The notes under the pieces are model-generated. The model worked only from the letters and a program-made list of their open reading frames with translations, searched no databases and was not told the origin of the DNA. Positions 35,601 through 51,000 of a stretch of DNA of 64,000 nt are shown here, piece by piece (position 1 is the first letter of the stretch; every line of letters begins with the position of its first letter). Made by a program: the position numbers and the translations under genes. This DNA is from Argopecten irradians (taxonomy: Eukaryota; Mollusca; Bivalvia; Pectinida; Pectinidae): positions 62,922,902-62,986,901 of the forward strand of contig NC_091134.1 in NCBI RefSeq assembly GCF_041381155.1, in the 5' to 3' direction.

Positions 35601-38600
35601 CGTACACTCTTTAAACTTTGTTGATAATATGAAACTCATGCTGTACTCTGTATGGAGGTCACGTTAGACGTCCCACCAGATTGACCTTGTGGATAATGTA
35701 CATATTTTCATTTTCGTGGCAAGACCTCACTGGAGGAGAGATACAAGGCCGAGTGGTTTGATGTCTTTGTGACAAAGGATATAATGATTACTGTGATATA
35801 CTATATACACAACAAAGTCGTTAGAAGCCAGTTAGAAATAGTTTGCTTCATCATTCTTCGTACTACACCTTCTATATTACGCCACGGTAACGTAAACAGA
35901 CTATATGTAGTCCCTGATTTATTTTAATTGGGATCAGCCCATTTAACGCCCATCTGATTTAAACTGATTCGACCTGAACATTTAAAACGATGGTAACATA
36001 AGAACATTCCTCTTAGATAGAATGCTTTAATGCGTTGTTGTCAATTTAAACCAAAACTACCATTATTTGATGATTTCTATGATAACCTAGCTTTAACTGC
36101 CCTGTAGGTAGGCAGTTGAAATTTTACCTGTTACATCAATTGCATGATCTTATAAGGTGACTATAATTGGGGTCTTATCTTTTAATTATATGTGATCCAG
36201 AATGTATTCCAATGTTGAAAAGTTTAGTTGTTAGTCAACGTATTTGAGTGTTTCATAACTTTGAAAAGCTCAATATCGAATTGTAATATTAATCTGTATA
36301 CATGTACTGCTGTAACCATATATTACCGTTTGGTTAAATTTATGTGCAGTAATACCAATGGCCATCAAAGCGTACAAGGTGATGGAGTCAGAATAATACA
36401 GAATGAAAAAAAAAACACAAAAGAAACCTATCAGGAATGAACATGGTAAGTGTCAAACATTGGTTTAAACTTAATTTGGGGTCGGACTTGTAAGGACTAG
36501 TATTGGACTTGTAGGGGACGCTTAAATGACGGTTAAGCTAGCCGTCTAAATCATTCTCAAAGTTACTTATTCATCAAAATGTCTTTAAATCGTTGATATG
36601 TTAATATTGATAGAGATTATCTGATTTAGTGCCAAATGATATTTGTATCGCAAAATTCTATTGAGAATCGCTGTAGAGACGGTTGTAACATAACCGTGTT
36701 TCATTGATCCGGGTGTTAAAAGGCTAAAGCAGCATGTCTGACAATATATGTATTCAGGTATCATAATTCTACTTTTTTAAATATGTGATATTGGAATGTC
36801 TAACATGTCTTTATTTCTAACAATAACTCTGCAGATAGGACATCATTATGTACCTGTTTCTCCAATTGCATAATCACAAGAGAATAAATATGACGTCTTA
36901 TCTACATAATGTATTTTCCAAAATGTCTTGTTCTTCCTAAAGGCGTCTCTCTTGACACCGTTGTTAAATGACCTTGGTTTGTGAATGGACGTTAATCAAT
37001 ATAAAACCAATAATAATAATAATAGAGTCAATACGTGTATTTCACTTTTTGAGAGACAGTGAGCCTTTAAGTGGTGAGCATGATAATTTGATATCATGGT
37101 ACACTACCACACATCACAAACCACAACCATTTCCGGACTGGTACAAGCTCAGACAACCTCTCATTACCATATCAGACGCGCGAGATTTATCACCAATATA
37201 TATAGTGTTTTACCGGGTTCTGTCGGTAAATTTACATAAATGTGCTTTATTACGCAAACACTATTTTCACAGGGTAATGTTCTGGGTTACTTAGGGACAT
37301 ACATTATCATTAATCCAGAAGTTAAACATCGTTACATGTAGCAATATCAATGTTAAAAGGGTTATTTCTAATATTCAAAGTCTTTTAAAATGATCTTAGA
37401 CTAAATAAGCAGATGCTAATTTCATATTTCTCGTTGGTTCCTGTTTTTGTTAGGTAATGTTTATTACTCTGTGTAAACGATTCATATAGACAAAGATCCC
37501 ATCGAAAGTAATTTTTATAAGTTGTATATTATCATAAACAGTTTCGCAATCGATGTAAAATAAATGAAGTTTATTCTTTCCACACCGACGCTATTTATGT
37601 AGTGTGTTGTTTCTTTATCGTTTGACGCTACATGACATGTTTATAGATCGGATATGTACAGTATACCCATAAATGTCTGAACTTAACCTAGATCAGATAT
37701 TGAAACACATATCGGAAGTCTGATCCAACTTGACATGCACTTAGTGGATACCTTAAAATTATTCGTTCGAGGTTTTCTCATTAACCAAAGTGTAAAAACC
37801 ACAGTTCATTTAGAAGTGTAGAAAACATGGTAGTGAGACCAAACATAATTATCATAATCAATCAACATATTGCTTTACAAAGTCAAATGAATAATGAGTA
37901 ATCTGATCACAGGGTTTACAAAACAAAATCTGCCTTAGAGATAAGACCACATTCGTTTGGTCCGGGTGGTTAGTATCAATACATTTAAATATTTGTGTAA
38001 AATACCACTTAGCTATAAAGACTAACTGTTTTAATTTGTCCATTAGAAAATCTTTATAGACAGATATCACTGTATGCCCGAAGTAATCGTACATCAAAAC
38101 GAATTGCATAAGTCATATAATGTGTAACTTTGATCGTTAATACAACTTTCTGGTACCCGCCGTTTTATATAAAGATCTGGATTAAACGATTAATATATCT
38201 TATAATTCAATACATTCGATACGCCACAAATGAAAAATTATTTTGAGTGGTGTGTAAATGCATTTGATCTCCATCAATTACATCATCCAAATGTTCACGT
38301 ATCCATATGCCAAGGGCGACTCTTGGATTGGCTAAATGTGAGATGTTTTGCTTTTGATTTGTTTATGAAGCACTACTAAAGCGAAATTGGCAATACTCAA
38401 ACAAAAACACATTTTTTGTCAAATAATCGATCATAATTAAGATTGAATCACACGAATTATTACGTGACCTCAGCCTATTTAGGAAACTCTAAAAAATATG
38501 GTGATGTAACTACCTGAATTGCTTTCTCGGCTATATACATTCTCAACTCTGTTTAGTATGACTACACTTCTTATATGTAGTAGTTTCCTTATTGTGGACC

Positions 38601-38750
38601 GGTAAAAGAACATTTGAGAATTCAGCATCCATCTTCTGATTATGTCGAGAACGCCTACGATGCAACTAGTAAAATCTTTTACTCCAATGGTTTGTTCGTC
38701 ATAATTAACCATGGCTAACTATTCTGGCATAATCTACGACATTCCTAAGA
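32608..38750. other. Intergenic stretch between the GTPase and SLC22 genes
   Basis: About 6 kb, AT-rich, with several open frames of 60-110 codons that lack recognisable motifs. No RNA gene or repeat family identified. Confidence 0.4.
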
Positions 38751-38757
38751 TTATGTT

Positions 38758-38763
38758 TTTATT
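38758..38763 (-). promoter_or_regulatory. Candidate poly(A) signal of the SLC22 gene
   Basis: AATAAA on the - strand, ~210 nt beyond the stop codon. Called by motif and spacing only. Confidence 0.4.
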
Positions 38764-38973
38764 TGCATTCTTTGGATTTGCAGGAGAACAGAATCAATAT
38801 AATGTCCGTAATACATGGAGATAACATGCACGAAAGGATCAATAATGAAAATGGATTTAAATCACGTTTCATATAGTACATAAAAGTTACTACATTAAAT
38901 CATGTGTTACTTCTACAGATGTACATCAATGTGTATATCACAATATCACGGATCATTGAATACGCCATGTCTA

Positions 38974-39061
38974 TCAGAGCTTCGTAAAGTTTTCTACTGA
39001 AGGAAACGTTGAAGTTGAGGAACTCATTTTCAAAGTAAGTTTGGATGAAGATTTCTGTGCC
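38974..39061 (-). CDS. SLC22 coding exon 10 (C-terminal tail)
   Basis: Acceptor tttcccag|g. Encodes a Ser/Thr/Lys-rich cytosolic tail [20 protein letters not shown] to the stop at 38974-38976. The phase fits exon 9; sequence conservation of this tail is unknown. Confidence 0.75.
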
Positions 39062-42000
39062 CTGGGAAAAATAAACAAAATAAGTATTTTCATTTACATT
39101 GCATAGACTTTGTACTATTAGCGTTATCTATCTTCAAAATTAATTTGTTGAAATAATTGCACCTTAAACAAAGTTTCTAGATAAACAGGCAAACATTAAT
39201 AAATTTATCAGTTTTCAATGATTTTTGACGTATACATTACTATCAATGCAATTGTATTATACAAATCATACGGTTAATCATATGAACTTATACACTTATA
39301 GTCGGTTTTTATATTTCTGATACTTACTTCCCAAACGTTTTAGCATCTTCGATAGTTTCCGGCAGTTTTCGCTCGAGTGTTTCCGGAAGGAGAAGAGCGA
39401 GCAATCCAGCAGCTACTGATGCGCCACCAAAGATCATTAACGGTAGAGCTAATCCAAACTTGCCTTCAACCAAACTCCCCTAGAAATTACCATAATACCA
39501 AATACCTTTATTATTCATTAAAAAATATCAATTTTTAGTCTTATCTACGATTTATCATTTAATATGATATACATTTTGAGATGTCTATAAAAAAGTAACT
39601 TTAAGAAAGGCTTCATATGTGAAGAGTGTGGTAATGGTAAGGACTATGGTCAACTGAAACTACTGTAAACTGTTTACTTAGTGATCGGACGCCGAAGACA
39701 TCGAACAAGAAACTAAAACATGATCAGAACTTATCATAGTGTACTTTCTTTGTGTCTTACCGATTGTGCCACATAAGGTGCAGCCATTCCACCAAAGCGA
39801 GCCACACAAGAACTTGCTCCCATCCCACCGTTTCGGACCACAGTGGGATACAACTCGAGGGAAAAGACATATATCACTCCAAATGCAGCCGCAGCTCCGA
39901 ATTTTCCAATCATCGACAACGTTAAGGTCAACGGCATAAGGTCTGCAATAGAAAACATACAATTTGTTTGGTTTTAAAATTCATAAACTAATTTAAAGTT
40001 GTTTGATGTTTGGAAGTTCATGTACTTGTTTTCACTATATCCTGTCTTAGTTATCTTAATATAAACGTAAATAATATGATAAAATGGATATGTGGTAACA
40101 GAAATGTCTTAAAATCAAACATTTTAGAAAGAACCCTGTTATTCGTTTTTTAATCATTTCATTATGGCAAGAGGAAGGGAGATCAACGTAATTAAAGTAA
40201 ACCGTTCATATGTTTAGTTAGAGAACTATACGGATCGCTATATGACAAATTGTATTACCGTCAGGTATCATTGGAAATCATAATTTAGATAATAAAACTA
40301 GAAGCTTTTTAAGCTCTTTAAATATTATAAGGTCAAACTTGTATGAAATAATTTATTCATGACAATAATTCTTCCTTATATCTAATACATTATATGACCA
40401 TTCTGTTTTCTCAGTATATGTAAGTATGATAAAGTTAATTACTTTTTATAAGATATGTTTCCTTTTGAAAAAACTATAGAACTGTTTACATTTGGCGCTT
40501 ACTTATCATCTTAAATATCTTAATATTTAAATCACATACAATTGTACATACCTTCGCCTCCAAATAAAACCGGAAAGATGGTGCACAAACATGCAATGCC
40601 TGCTGTAAGCATGCAAGCGCATTGGAGCTTCTGTCTGCCCCAACGGTCTAACAATGCAATTGTGGCAGCCCCAGCCGGGAACTCCACTAGCGCCATCAGG
40701 AAGAATCCGAAGAAAAAACTGTCGCTTAGGTTCCCGGCATGCATTGTTACTCCATAGTAAACCATACTGACAACGATCCTGAGATAGAAAAGATTGTTGG
40801 TGGCATTTTGATGAAAATATAACAAAAAGTTTGAATTCTTAAATTTCAAGGCTACATATAGTTATAAATACTTAAATACTTTCTGAATGTCTAGCCATTT
40901 CAAAGCAACTGAAACATAGTCATAAACCTTGGAAGCTAGATACATTATGACACCAATGTGTCATTTTAAACGTTCGGTCAAGTTACACACGATCATATTA
41001 CATAATAAACTGACTTAACTTACCAGTTAAAGAACAGTATCATTGTTCTGATAAACAACACCTTGTTTGTAAACAGATGCCAGAGTTGTCCCCCTTCTGG
41101 CGCGTCTAATGTCTTCTCGTCCACGAACCGTTCATTGGTCTCCACTTTGTTTACCTTCGCGACCTTCTGCATGATCTCCTCTGCCTCATCATAGCGACCT
41201 TGACTTATGAGCCAGCGTGGAGACTCGGGGATAAACCTGAATACGGAAGTTTGTGTATAATAACGTCATAATTACGATTAATGGTAAGGAAGGGGATAAG
41301 TTCACCTATTTTTACGTGTCCGAAATTCCGCGATTGTAGCTTAATGTGAGATTATGAAAGTTTTCAAGAATATTTGGCAAAAAAAACATGATTTACAATG
41401 ACATTTCTTTTTGCGTTGATCCAATTCTAGCTATCGTATTATTAAGGAAATTGCGAAAATTAATTGTTTTGATACCCACGGAAATAATCGACAAACGGTA
41501 TTTCGCCTTGTTCAGGTCACCCGCGATACTTAAACGTCAAACAATGGAGTCATCACTTTGTGGTCACAGGTATGCAGAAAAAATGGGTTGGTACTTTAAG
41601 CAGAATGCCAGATACAGATTGTTAGCTGCTCCATGGAAATATTATTAGCATGGAATATTAAAGGAAGAAAGGAATCACCTACCACCAGTAGAACATGTAA
41701 ATAGAACAGGGAATGGCGACAGCTAACTGGATCCACTTCCAGTGTCTGAGGAGAAACCCCACACCTGCCAGATAACACAGCCCGATGGCGAAGAAGATGT
41801 GGATGACAATTCCAGCCCATATTCTCTTGTTCGGCCCAACCAACTCCAAACCTACAAAAATGAAACATTCCAAAAGCGTCAACACGACTCTGTGCTTTTG
41901 GAGAAATTACATACAGGGGGAGACCGTCCTTAGATGACTATAACTATTAATATGTAGTTAAGCTTCATCACTCAAACAATCTGCATAGGGTGATGATCTT

Positions 42001-45000
42001 AATAGGTTATCGATTTCCAGTTAGTGACTACCGTTAATCTTTGGAATATATATTCATTGTTTATCATTAACATAATTTGACTAATACTTAAAATTATATC
42101 ATACTTTGAACAAAGGACCGAAGAATTGAAATATTTTTTCAAATAATTGATTGACATTACGTAGGATATTAAAATAATGAATCGAATAAGGAAGAAGTCA
42201 AAAATCAAAATAACTTCTTCTGAAAATAATGATCAAAGAGAAGCAACTCTTCATTTTCGCGATAAACCAATACCACCCTAAAGAGCAAGTTCGACAACTC
42301 TACGTATTTCAATAAGGTTACACAAAACTACGTCGGGCTTTTCTCCAAAACCATCTATTCATTCTGAAGTCTGAATTGTTTAAAAGAACTTCATTATCCC
42401 CTGATTTGTGTCAGTATACCTTACCTGGATTATCGGTACCTACCATGTACACAACAGACCATGAACAGTCCATGTATGGAGGCTCCTACGATAAACTCTA
42501 ACACCAGAAAACTGTAGTATTCCGGGGCGAAGGCAGCACTGACGGACGAAGCGACCAGTATAACAGATGTGATGAGGAAGGTTTTCTTACGGCCGATACT
42601 ATGGAAAATATTGGAAAAGAGGCAAATTTTATTCTCCAGGAAAGCTTTCCTAGACTAAGAGAAGATCCGACGGAAAACCTAGAAAAAAGGTAAAGTTTAT
42701 TCTCCGGGAAAGTTTTCTAAGACTAACGGCCGATACTGCGAGAAACATGAGGAATAGTCAAAGTGTATTCTTCAGGAAAGTTATCCTATGGCCGATATGG
42801 TACTAACACATCATAAACAAAGATTTATTTTACATGCGTTCTCCTGTAGAAGGTAGTATCTAACAAAATGAACTAGTAATTAATCAACAGTTGTTCTAAG
42901 TGCTATTTATATCGTCACCTGGTGAATCAAGTTGTTTTACAAACCTATTTGACAAAGTATATTCCAAACAAAAATCGTATTGTATTGACAAAAATAAGGT
43001 TATCGGCACATAACTTGTGCATTGAATCTGGACGTTTTTCAAATTTAGATAGAAGTGAGCGTGTTTGTCAGTTTTGTGACCCTCATCGTGATATTGAGGA
43101 CGAATATCATTTTATTCTCATTTGTCCAATTTATCAAGATATTAGAAAGAAATTTATAAAAAGACATTATTGGGAAAAACCATCTGTATTTAAATTAACC
43201 AAACTTTTGAGTACTACAAATATAAAAGAATTAAATCCACTTAGTAAATATATTTACAATGCAACTATTTTGAGAAAGTCATTAATGTAATGCTTTGTCC
43301 ATTCTCCACTTATCCTGTATGTATGCAAATTGTATTTTGATATTATTCTTTGTAAAAAGCAAATAAGTTGAAAAACTTAATGCAAATAAAGAATTTGAAT
43401 TTGAATTAATCAGCAGTTGTGTCTTCAATAATACTTAATAACAACATGTACTAGTAATTAATTAACAGTTGTGTCTTCAATAATACTTAATAACAACATG
43501 TACTAGTAATTAATTAACAGTTGTGTCTTCAATAATACTTAATAACAACATGTACTAGTAATTAATTAACAGTTGTGTCTTCAATAATACTTAATAACAA
43601 CATGTACTAGTAATTAATTAACAGTTGTGTCTTCAATAATACTTAATAACAACATGTACTAGTAATTAATTAACAGTTGTGTCTTCAATAATACTTAATA
43701 ACAACATGTACTAGTAATTAATTAACAGTTGTGTCTTCAATAATGCTTAATAACAACATGTACTAGTAATTAATTAACAGTTGTGTCTTCAATAATACTT
43801 AATAACAACATGTACTAGTAATTAATTAACAGTTGTGTCTTCAATAATACTTAATAACAACATGTTACTAGTAATTAATTAACAGTTGTGTCTTCAATAA
43901 TACTTAAAAACAACATGTACTATAATTAATTAACAGTTGTGTCTTCAATAATACTTAATAACAACATGTACTAGTAATTAATTAACAGTTGTGTCTTCAA
44001 TAATACTATAATAACAACATGTACTAGTAATTAATTAACAGTTGTGTCTTCAATAATACTTAATAACAACATGTACTAGTAATTAATTAACAGTTTGTTA
44101 TGTCTTCAATAATACTAATAATACTAAAACAACATGTACTAGTAATTAATTAACAGTTGTGTCTTCAATAATACTTAATAACAACATGTACTAGTAATTA
44201 ATTAACAGTTGTGTCTTCAATAATACTATAACTTATAATTAACAACATGTACTAGTAATTAATTAACAGTTGTGTCTTCAATAATACTTAATAACAACAT
44301 GTACTAGTAATTAATTAACAGTTGTGTCTTCAATAATACTTAATAACAACATGTACTAGTAATTAATTAACAGTTGTGTCTTCAATAATACTTAATAACA
44401 ACATGTACTAGTAATTAATTAACAGTTGTGTCTTCAATAATACTTAATAACAACATGTACTAGTAATTAATTAACAGTTGTGTCTTCAATAATACTTAAT
44501 AACAACATGTACTAGTAATTAATTAACAGTTGTGTCTTAATAATAATACAACATGTACTAGTAATTAATTAACAGTTGTGTCTTCAATAATACTTAATAA
44601 CAACATGTACTAGTAATTAATTAACAGTTGTGTCTTCAATAATACTTAATAACAACATGTACTAGTAATTAATTAACAGTTGTGTCTTCAATAATACTTA
44701 ATAACAACATGTACTAGTAATTAATTAACAGTTGTGTCTTCAATAATACTTAATAACAACATGTACTAGTAATTAATTAACAGTTGTGTCTTCAATAATA
44801 CTTAATAACAACATGTACTAGTAATTAATTAACAGTTGTGTCTTCAATAATACTTAATAACAACATGTACTAGTAATTAATTAACAGTTGTGTCTTCAAT
44901 AATACTTAATAACAACATGTACTAGTAATTAATTAACAGTTGTGTCTTCAATAATACTTAATAACAACATGTACTAGTAATTAATTAACAGTTGTGTCTT

Positions 45001-48000
45001 CAATAATACTTAATAACAACATGTACTAGTAATTAATTAACAGTTGTGTCTTCAATAATACTTAATAACAACATGTACTAGTAATTAATTAACAGTTGTG
45101 TCTTCAATAATACTTAATAACAACATGTACTAGTAATTAATTAACAGTTGTGTCTTCAATAATACTTAATAACAACATGTACTAGTAATTAATTAACAGT
45201 TGTGTCTTCAATAATACTTAATAACAACATGTACTAGTAATTAATTAACAGTTGTGTCTTCAATAATACTTAATAACAACATGTACTAGTAATTAATTAA
45301 CAGTTGTGTCTTCAATAATACTTAATAACAACATGTACTAGTAATTAATTAACAGTTGTGTCTTCAATAATACTTAATAACAACATGTACTAGTAATTAA
45401 TTAACAGTTGTGTCTTCAATAATACTTAATAACAACATGTACTAGTAATTAATTAACAGTTGTGTCTTCAATAATACTTAATAACAACATGTACTAGTAA
45501 TTAATTAACAGTTGTGTCTTCAATAATACTTAACAGCATGTACTAGTAATTAATTAACAGTTGTGTCTTCAATAATACTAATAACAACATGTACTAGTAA
45601 TTAATTAACAGTTGTGTCTTCAATAATACTTAACAGCATGTACTAGTAATTAATTAACAGTTGTGTCTTCAATAATACTTAATAACAACATGTACTAGTA
45701 ATTAATTAACAGTTGTGTCTTCAATAATACTTAATAACAACATGTACTAGTAATTAATTAACAGTTGTGTCTTCAATAATACTTAACAACATGTACTAGT
45801 AATTAATTAACAGTTGTGTCTTCAATAATACTTAATAACAACATGTACTAGTAATTAATTAACAGTTGTGTCTTCAATAATACTTAATAACAACATGTAC
45901 TAGTAATTAATTAACAGTTGTGTCTTCAATAATACTTAATAACAACATGTACTAGTAATTAATTAACAGTTGTGTCTTCAATAATACTTAATAACAACAT
46001 GTACTAGTAATTAATTAACAGTTGTGTCTTCAATAATACTTAATAACAACATGTACTAGTAATTAATTAAAAGTTGTGTCTTCAATAATACTTAATAACA
46101 ACATGTACTAGTAATTAATTAACAGTTGTGTCTTCAATAATACTTAATAACAACATGTACTAGTAATTAATTAACAGTTGTGTCTTCAATAATACTTAAT
46201 AACAACATGTACTAGTAATTAATTAACAGTTGTGTCTTCAATAATACTTAATAACAACATGTACTAGTAATTAATTAACAGTTGTGTCTTCAATAATACT
46301 TAATAACAACATGTACTAGTAATTAATTAACAGTTGTGTCTTCAATAATACTTAATAACAACATGTACTAGTAATTAATTAACAGTTGTGTCTTCAATAA
46401 TACTTAATAACAACATGTACTAGTAATTAATTAACAGTTGTGTCTTCAATAATACTTAATAACAACATGTACTAGTAATTAATTAACAGTTGTGTCTTCA
46501 ATAATACTTAATAACAACATGTACTAGTAATTAATTAACAGTTGTGTCTTCAATAATACTTAATAACAACATGTACTAGTAATAGTAATTAATTAACAGT
46601 TGTGTCTTCAATAATACTTAATAACAATGTACTAGTAATTAATTACAATATAGTATAATAACAGTTGTGTCTTCAATAATACTTAATAACAACATGTACT
46701 AGTAATTAATTAACAGTTGTGTCTTCAATAATACTTAATAACAACATGTACTAGTAATTAATTAACAGTTGTGTCTTCAATAATACTTAATAACAACATG
46801 TACTAGTAATTAATTAACAGTTGTGTCTTCAATAATACTTAATAACAACATGTACTAGTAATTAATAACAGTTGTGTCTTCATAATACTTAACAACATTA
46901 CTAGTAATTAATTAACAGTTGTGTCTTCAATAATACTTAATAACAACATGTACTAGTAATTAATTAACAGTTGTGTCTTCAATAATACTTAATAACAACA
47001 TGTACTAGTAATTAATTAACAGTTGTGTCTTCAATAATACTTAATAACAACAATGTACTAGTAATTAATTAACAGTTGTGTCTTCAATAATACTTAATAA
47101 CAACATGTACTAGTAATTAATTAACAGTTGTGTCTTCAATAATACTTAATAACAACATGTACTAGTAATTAATTAACAGTTGTGTCTTCAATAATACTTA
47201 ATAACAACATGTACTAGTAATTAATTAACAGTTGTGTCTTCAATAATACTTAATAACAACATGTACTAGTAATTAATTAACAGTTGTGTCTTCAATAATA
47301 CTTAATAACAACATGTACTAGTAATTAATTAACAGTTGTGTCTTCAATAATACTTAATAAAATGTAAACATGTACTAGTAATTAATTAACAGTTGTGTTT
47401 CAATAAATACTTAATAACAACATGTACTAGTAATTAATTAACAGTTGTGTCTTCAATAATACTTAATAACAACATGTACTAGTAATTAATTAACAGTTGT
47501 GTCTTCAATAATACTTAATAACAACATGTACTAGTAATTAATTAACAGTTGTGTCTTCAATAATACTTAATAACAACATGTACTAGTAATTAATTAACAG
47601 TTGTGTCTTCAATAATACTTAATAACAACATGTACTAGTAATTAATTAACAGTTGTGTCTTCAATAATACTTAATAACAACATGTACTAGTAATTAATTA
47701 ACAGTTGTGTCTTCAATAATACTTAACAGCATGTACTAGTAATTAATTAACAGTTGTGTCTTCAATAATACTTAACAGCATGTACTAGTAATTAATTAAC
47801 AGTTGTGTCTTCAATAATACTTAACAGCATGTACTAGTAATTAATTAACAGTTGTGTCTTCAATAATAATACTTAATAACAACATGTACTAGTAATTAAT
47901 TAACAGTTGTGTCTTAATAATACTAATAACAACTTCTAGTAATTAATTAACAGTTGTGTCTTCAATAAACTTAACACATGTACTAGTAATTAATTAACAG

Positions 48001-51000
48001 TTGTGTCTTCAATAATACTTAATAACAACATGTACTAGTAATTAATTAACAGTTGTGTCTTCAATAATACTTAATAACAACATGTACTAGTAATTAATTA
48101 ACAGTTGTGTCTTCAATAATACTTAATAACAACATGTACTAGTAATTAATTAACAGTTGTGTCTTCAATAATACTTAATAACACATACTTAGTAATTAAT
48201 TAACAGTTGTGTCTTCAATAATACTTAATAACACATGTACTAGTAATTAATTAACAGTTGTGTCTTCAATAATACTTAATAACAACATGTACTAGTAATT
48301 AATTAACAGTTGTGTCTTCAATAATACTTAATAACAACATGTACTAGTAATTAATTAACAGTTGTGTCTTCAATAATACTTAAATCAGCATGTACTAGTA
48401 ATTAATTAACAGTTGTGTCTTCAATAATACTTAACAGCATGTACTAGTAATTAATTAACAGTTGTGTCTTCAATAATACTAATAACAACATGTACTAGTA
48501 ATTAATTAACAGTTTGTGTCTTCAATAATACTTAACAGCATGTACTAGTAATTAATTAACAGTTGTGTCTTCAATAATACTAATAACAACATGTACTAGT
48601 AATTAATTAACAGTTGTGTCTTCAATAATACTTATAACAGCATGTACTAGTAATTAATTAACAGTTGTGTCTTCAATAATACTTAACAGCATGTACTAGT
48701 AATTAATTAACAGTTGTGTCTTCAATAATACTTAACAGCATGTACTAGTAATTAATTAACAGTTGTGTCTTCAATAATACTTAACAGCATGTACTAGTAA
48801 TCTAACATTATTAATTAATTAACAGTTGTGTCTTCAATAATACTTAATAACAGCATGTACTAGTAATTAATTAACAGTTGTGTCTTCAATAATACTTAAT
48901 AACAACATGTACTAGTAATTAATTAACAGTTGTGTCTTCAATAATACTTAATAACAGCATGTACTAGTAATTAATTAACAGTTGTGTCTTCAATAATACT
49001 TAATAACAACATGTACTAGTAATTAATTAACAGTTGTGTCTTCAATAATACTTAATAACAACATGTACTAGTAATTAATTAACAGTTTGTCTTCAATAAT
49101 ACTTAATAACAACATGTACTAGTAATTAATTAACAGTTGTGTCTTCAATAATACTTAATAACAACATGTACTAGTAATTAATTAACAGTTGTGTCTTCAA
49201 TAATACTTAATAACAACATGTACTAGTAATTAATTAACAGTTGTGTCTTCAATAATACTTAATAACAACATGTACTAGTAATTAATTAACAGTTGTGTCT
49301 TCAATAATACTTAATAACAACATGTACTAGTAATTAATTAACAGTTGTGTCTTTCAATAATACTTAATAACAACATGTACTAGTAATTAATTAACAGTTG
49401 TGTCTTCAATAATACTTAATAACAACATGTACTAGTAATTAATTAACAGTTGTGTCTTCAATAATACTTAATAACAACATGTACTAGTAATTAATTAACA
49501 GTTGTGTCTTCAATAATACTTAATAACAACATGTACTAGTAATTAATTAACAGTTGTGTCTTCAATAATACTTAATAACAACATGTACTAGTAATTAATT
49601 AACAGTTGTGTCTTCAATAATACTTAATAACAACATGTACTAGTAATTAATTAACAGTTGTGTCTTCAATAATACTTAATAACAACATGTACTAGTAATT
49701 AATTAACAGTTGTGTCTTCAATAATACTTAATAACAACATGTACTAGTAATTAATTAACAGTTGTGTCTTCAATAATACTTAATAACAACATGTACTAGT
49801 AATTAATTAACAGTTGTGTCTTCAATAATACTTAACAGCATGTACTAGTAATTAATTAACAGTTGTGTCTTCAATAATACTTAACAGCATGTACTAGTAA
49901 TTAATTAACAGTTGTGTCTTCAATAATACTTAATAACAACATGTACTAGTAATTAATTAACAGTTGTGTCTTCAATAATACTTAACAGCATGTACTAGTA
50001 ATTAATTAACAGTTGTGTCTTCAATAATACTTAATAACAACATGTACTAGTAATTAATTAACAGTTGTGTCTTCAATAATACTTAATAACAACATGTACT
50101 AGTAATTAATTAACAGTTGTGTCTTCAATAATACTTAATAACAACATGTACTAGTAATTAATTAACAGTTGTGTCTTCAATAATACTTAAACTTTAGTAA
50201 TATACAATGTACTCATAATTTAACAGTGTGTTAATAATGTCTTCAATAATACTTTAACAACATGTACTAGTAATTAATTAACAGTTTGTGTCTTCAATAA
50301 TACTTAATAACAACATGTACTAGTAATTAATTAACAGTTGTGTCTTCAATAATACTTAATAACAACATGTACTAGTAATTAATTAACAGTTGTGTCTTCA
50401 ATAATACTTTAACAACATGTACTAGTAATTAATTAACAGTTGTGTCTTCAATAATACTTAATAACAACATGTACTAGTAATTAATTAACAGTTGTGTCTT
50501 CAATAATACTTAATAACAACATGTACTAGTAATTAATTAACAGTTGTGTCTTCAATAATACTTAATAACAACATGTACTAGTAATTAATTAACAGTTGTG
50601 TCTTCAATAATACTTAATAACAACATGTACTAGTAATTAATTAACAGTTGTGTCTTCAATAATACTATAACACATGTACTAGTATTAATTAACATGTGTA
50701 CTAGTAATTAATTAACAGTTGTGTCTTCAATAATACTTAATAACAACATGTACTAGTAATTAATTAACAGTTGTGTCTTCAATAATACTTAATAACAACA
50801 TGTACTAGTAATTAATTAACAGTTGTGTCTTCAATAATACTTAATAACAACATGTACTAGTAATTAATTAACAGTTGTGTCTTCAATAATACTTAATAAC
50901 AACATGTACTAGTAATTAATTAACAGTTGTGTCTTCAATAATACTTTATACAACATGTACTAGTATAGTAATTAATTAACAGTTGTGTCTTCAATAATAC

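Noticed and set aside
35298..35624. 108-codon + strand frame
   Set aside because: Composition typical of AT-rich noncoding DNA; no motif or supporting signals.
36968..37294. 108-codon + strand frame
   Set aside because: Starts in a low-complexity run (ataataataata) and has no recognisable domain.
39739..40757. + strand open frames at 39739-39939 and 40542-40757
   Set aside because: Shadows of SLC22 exons 8 and 7.
42895..43403. An intact retrotransposon or a host gene
   Set aside because: Only the C-terminal ~130 codons of the reverse transcriptase remain; the catalytic core and endonuclease are missing and target duplications flank the fragment.
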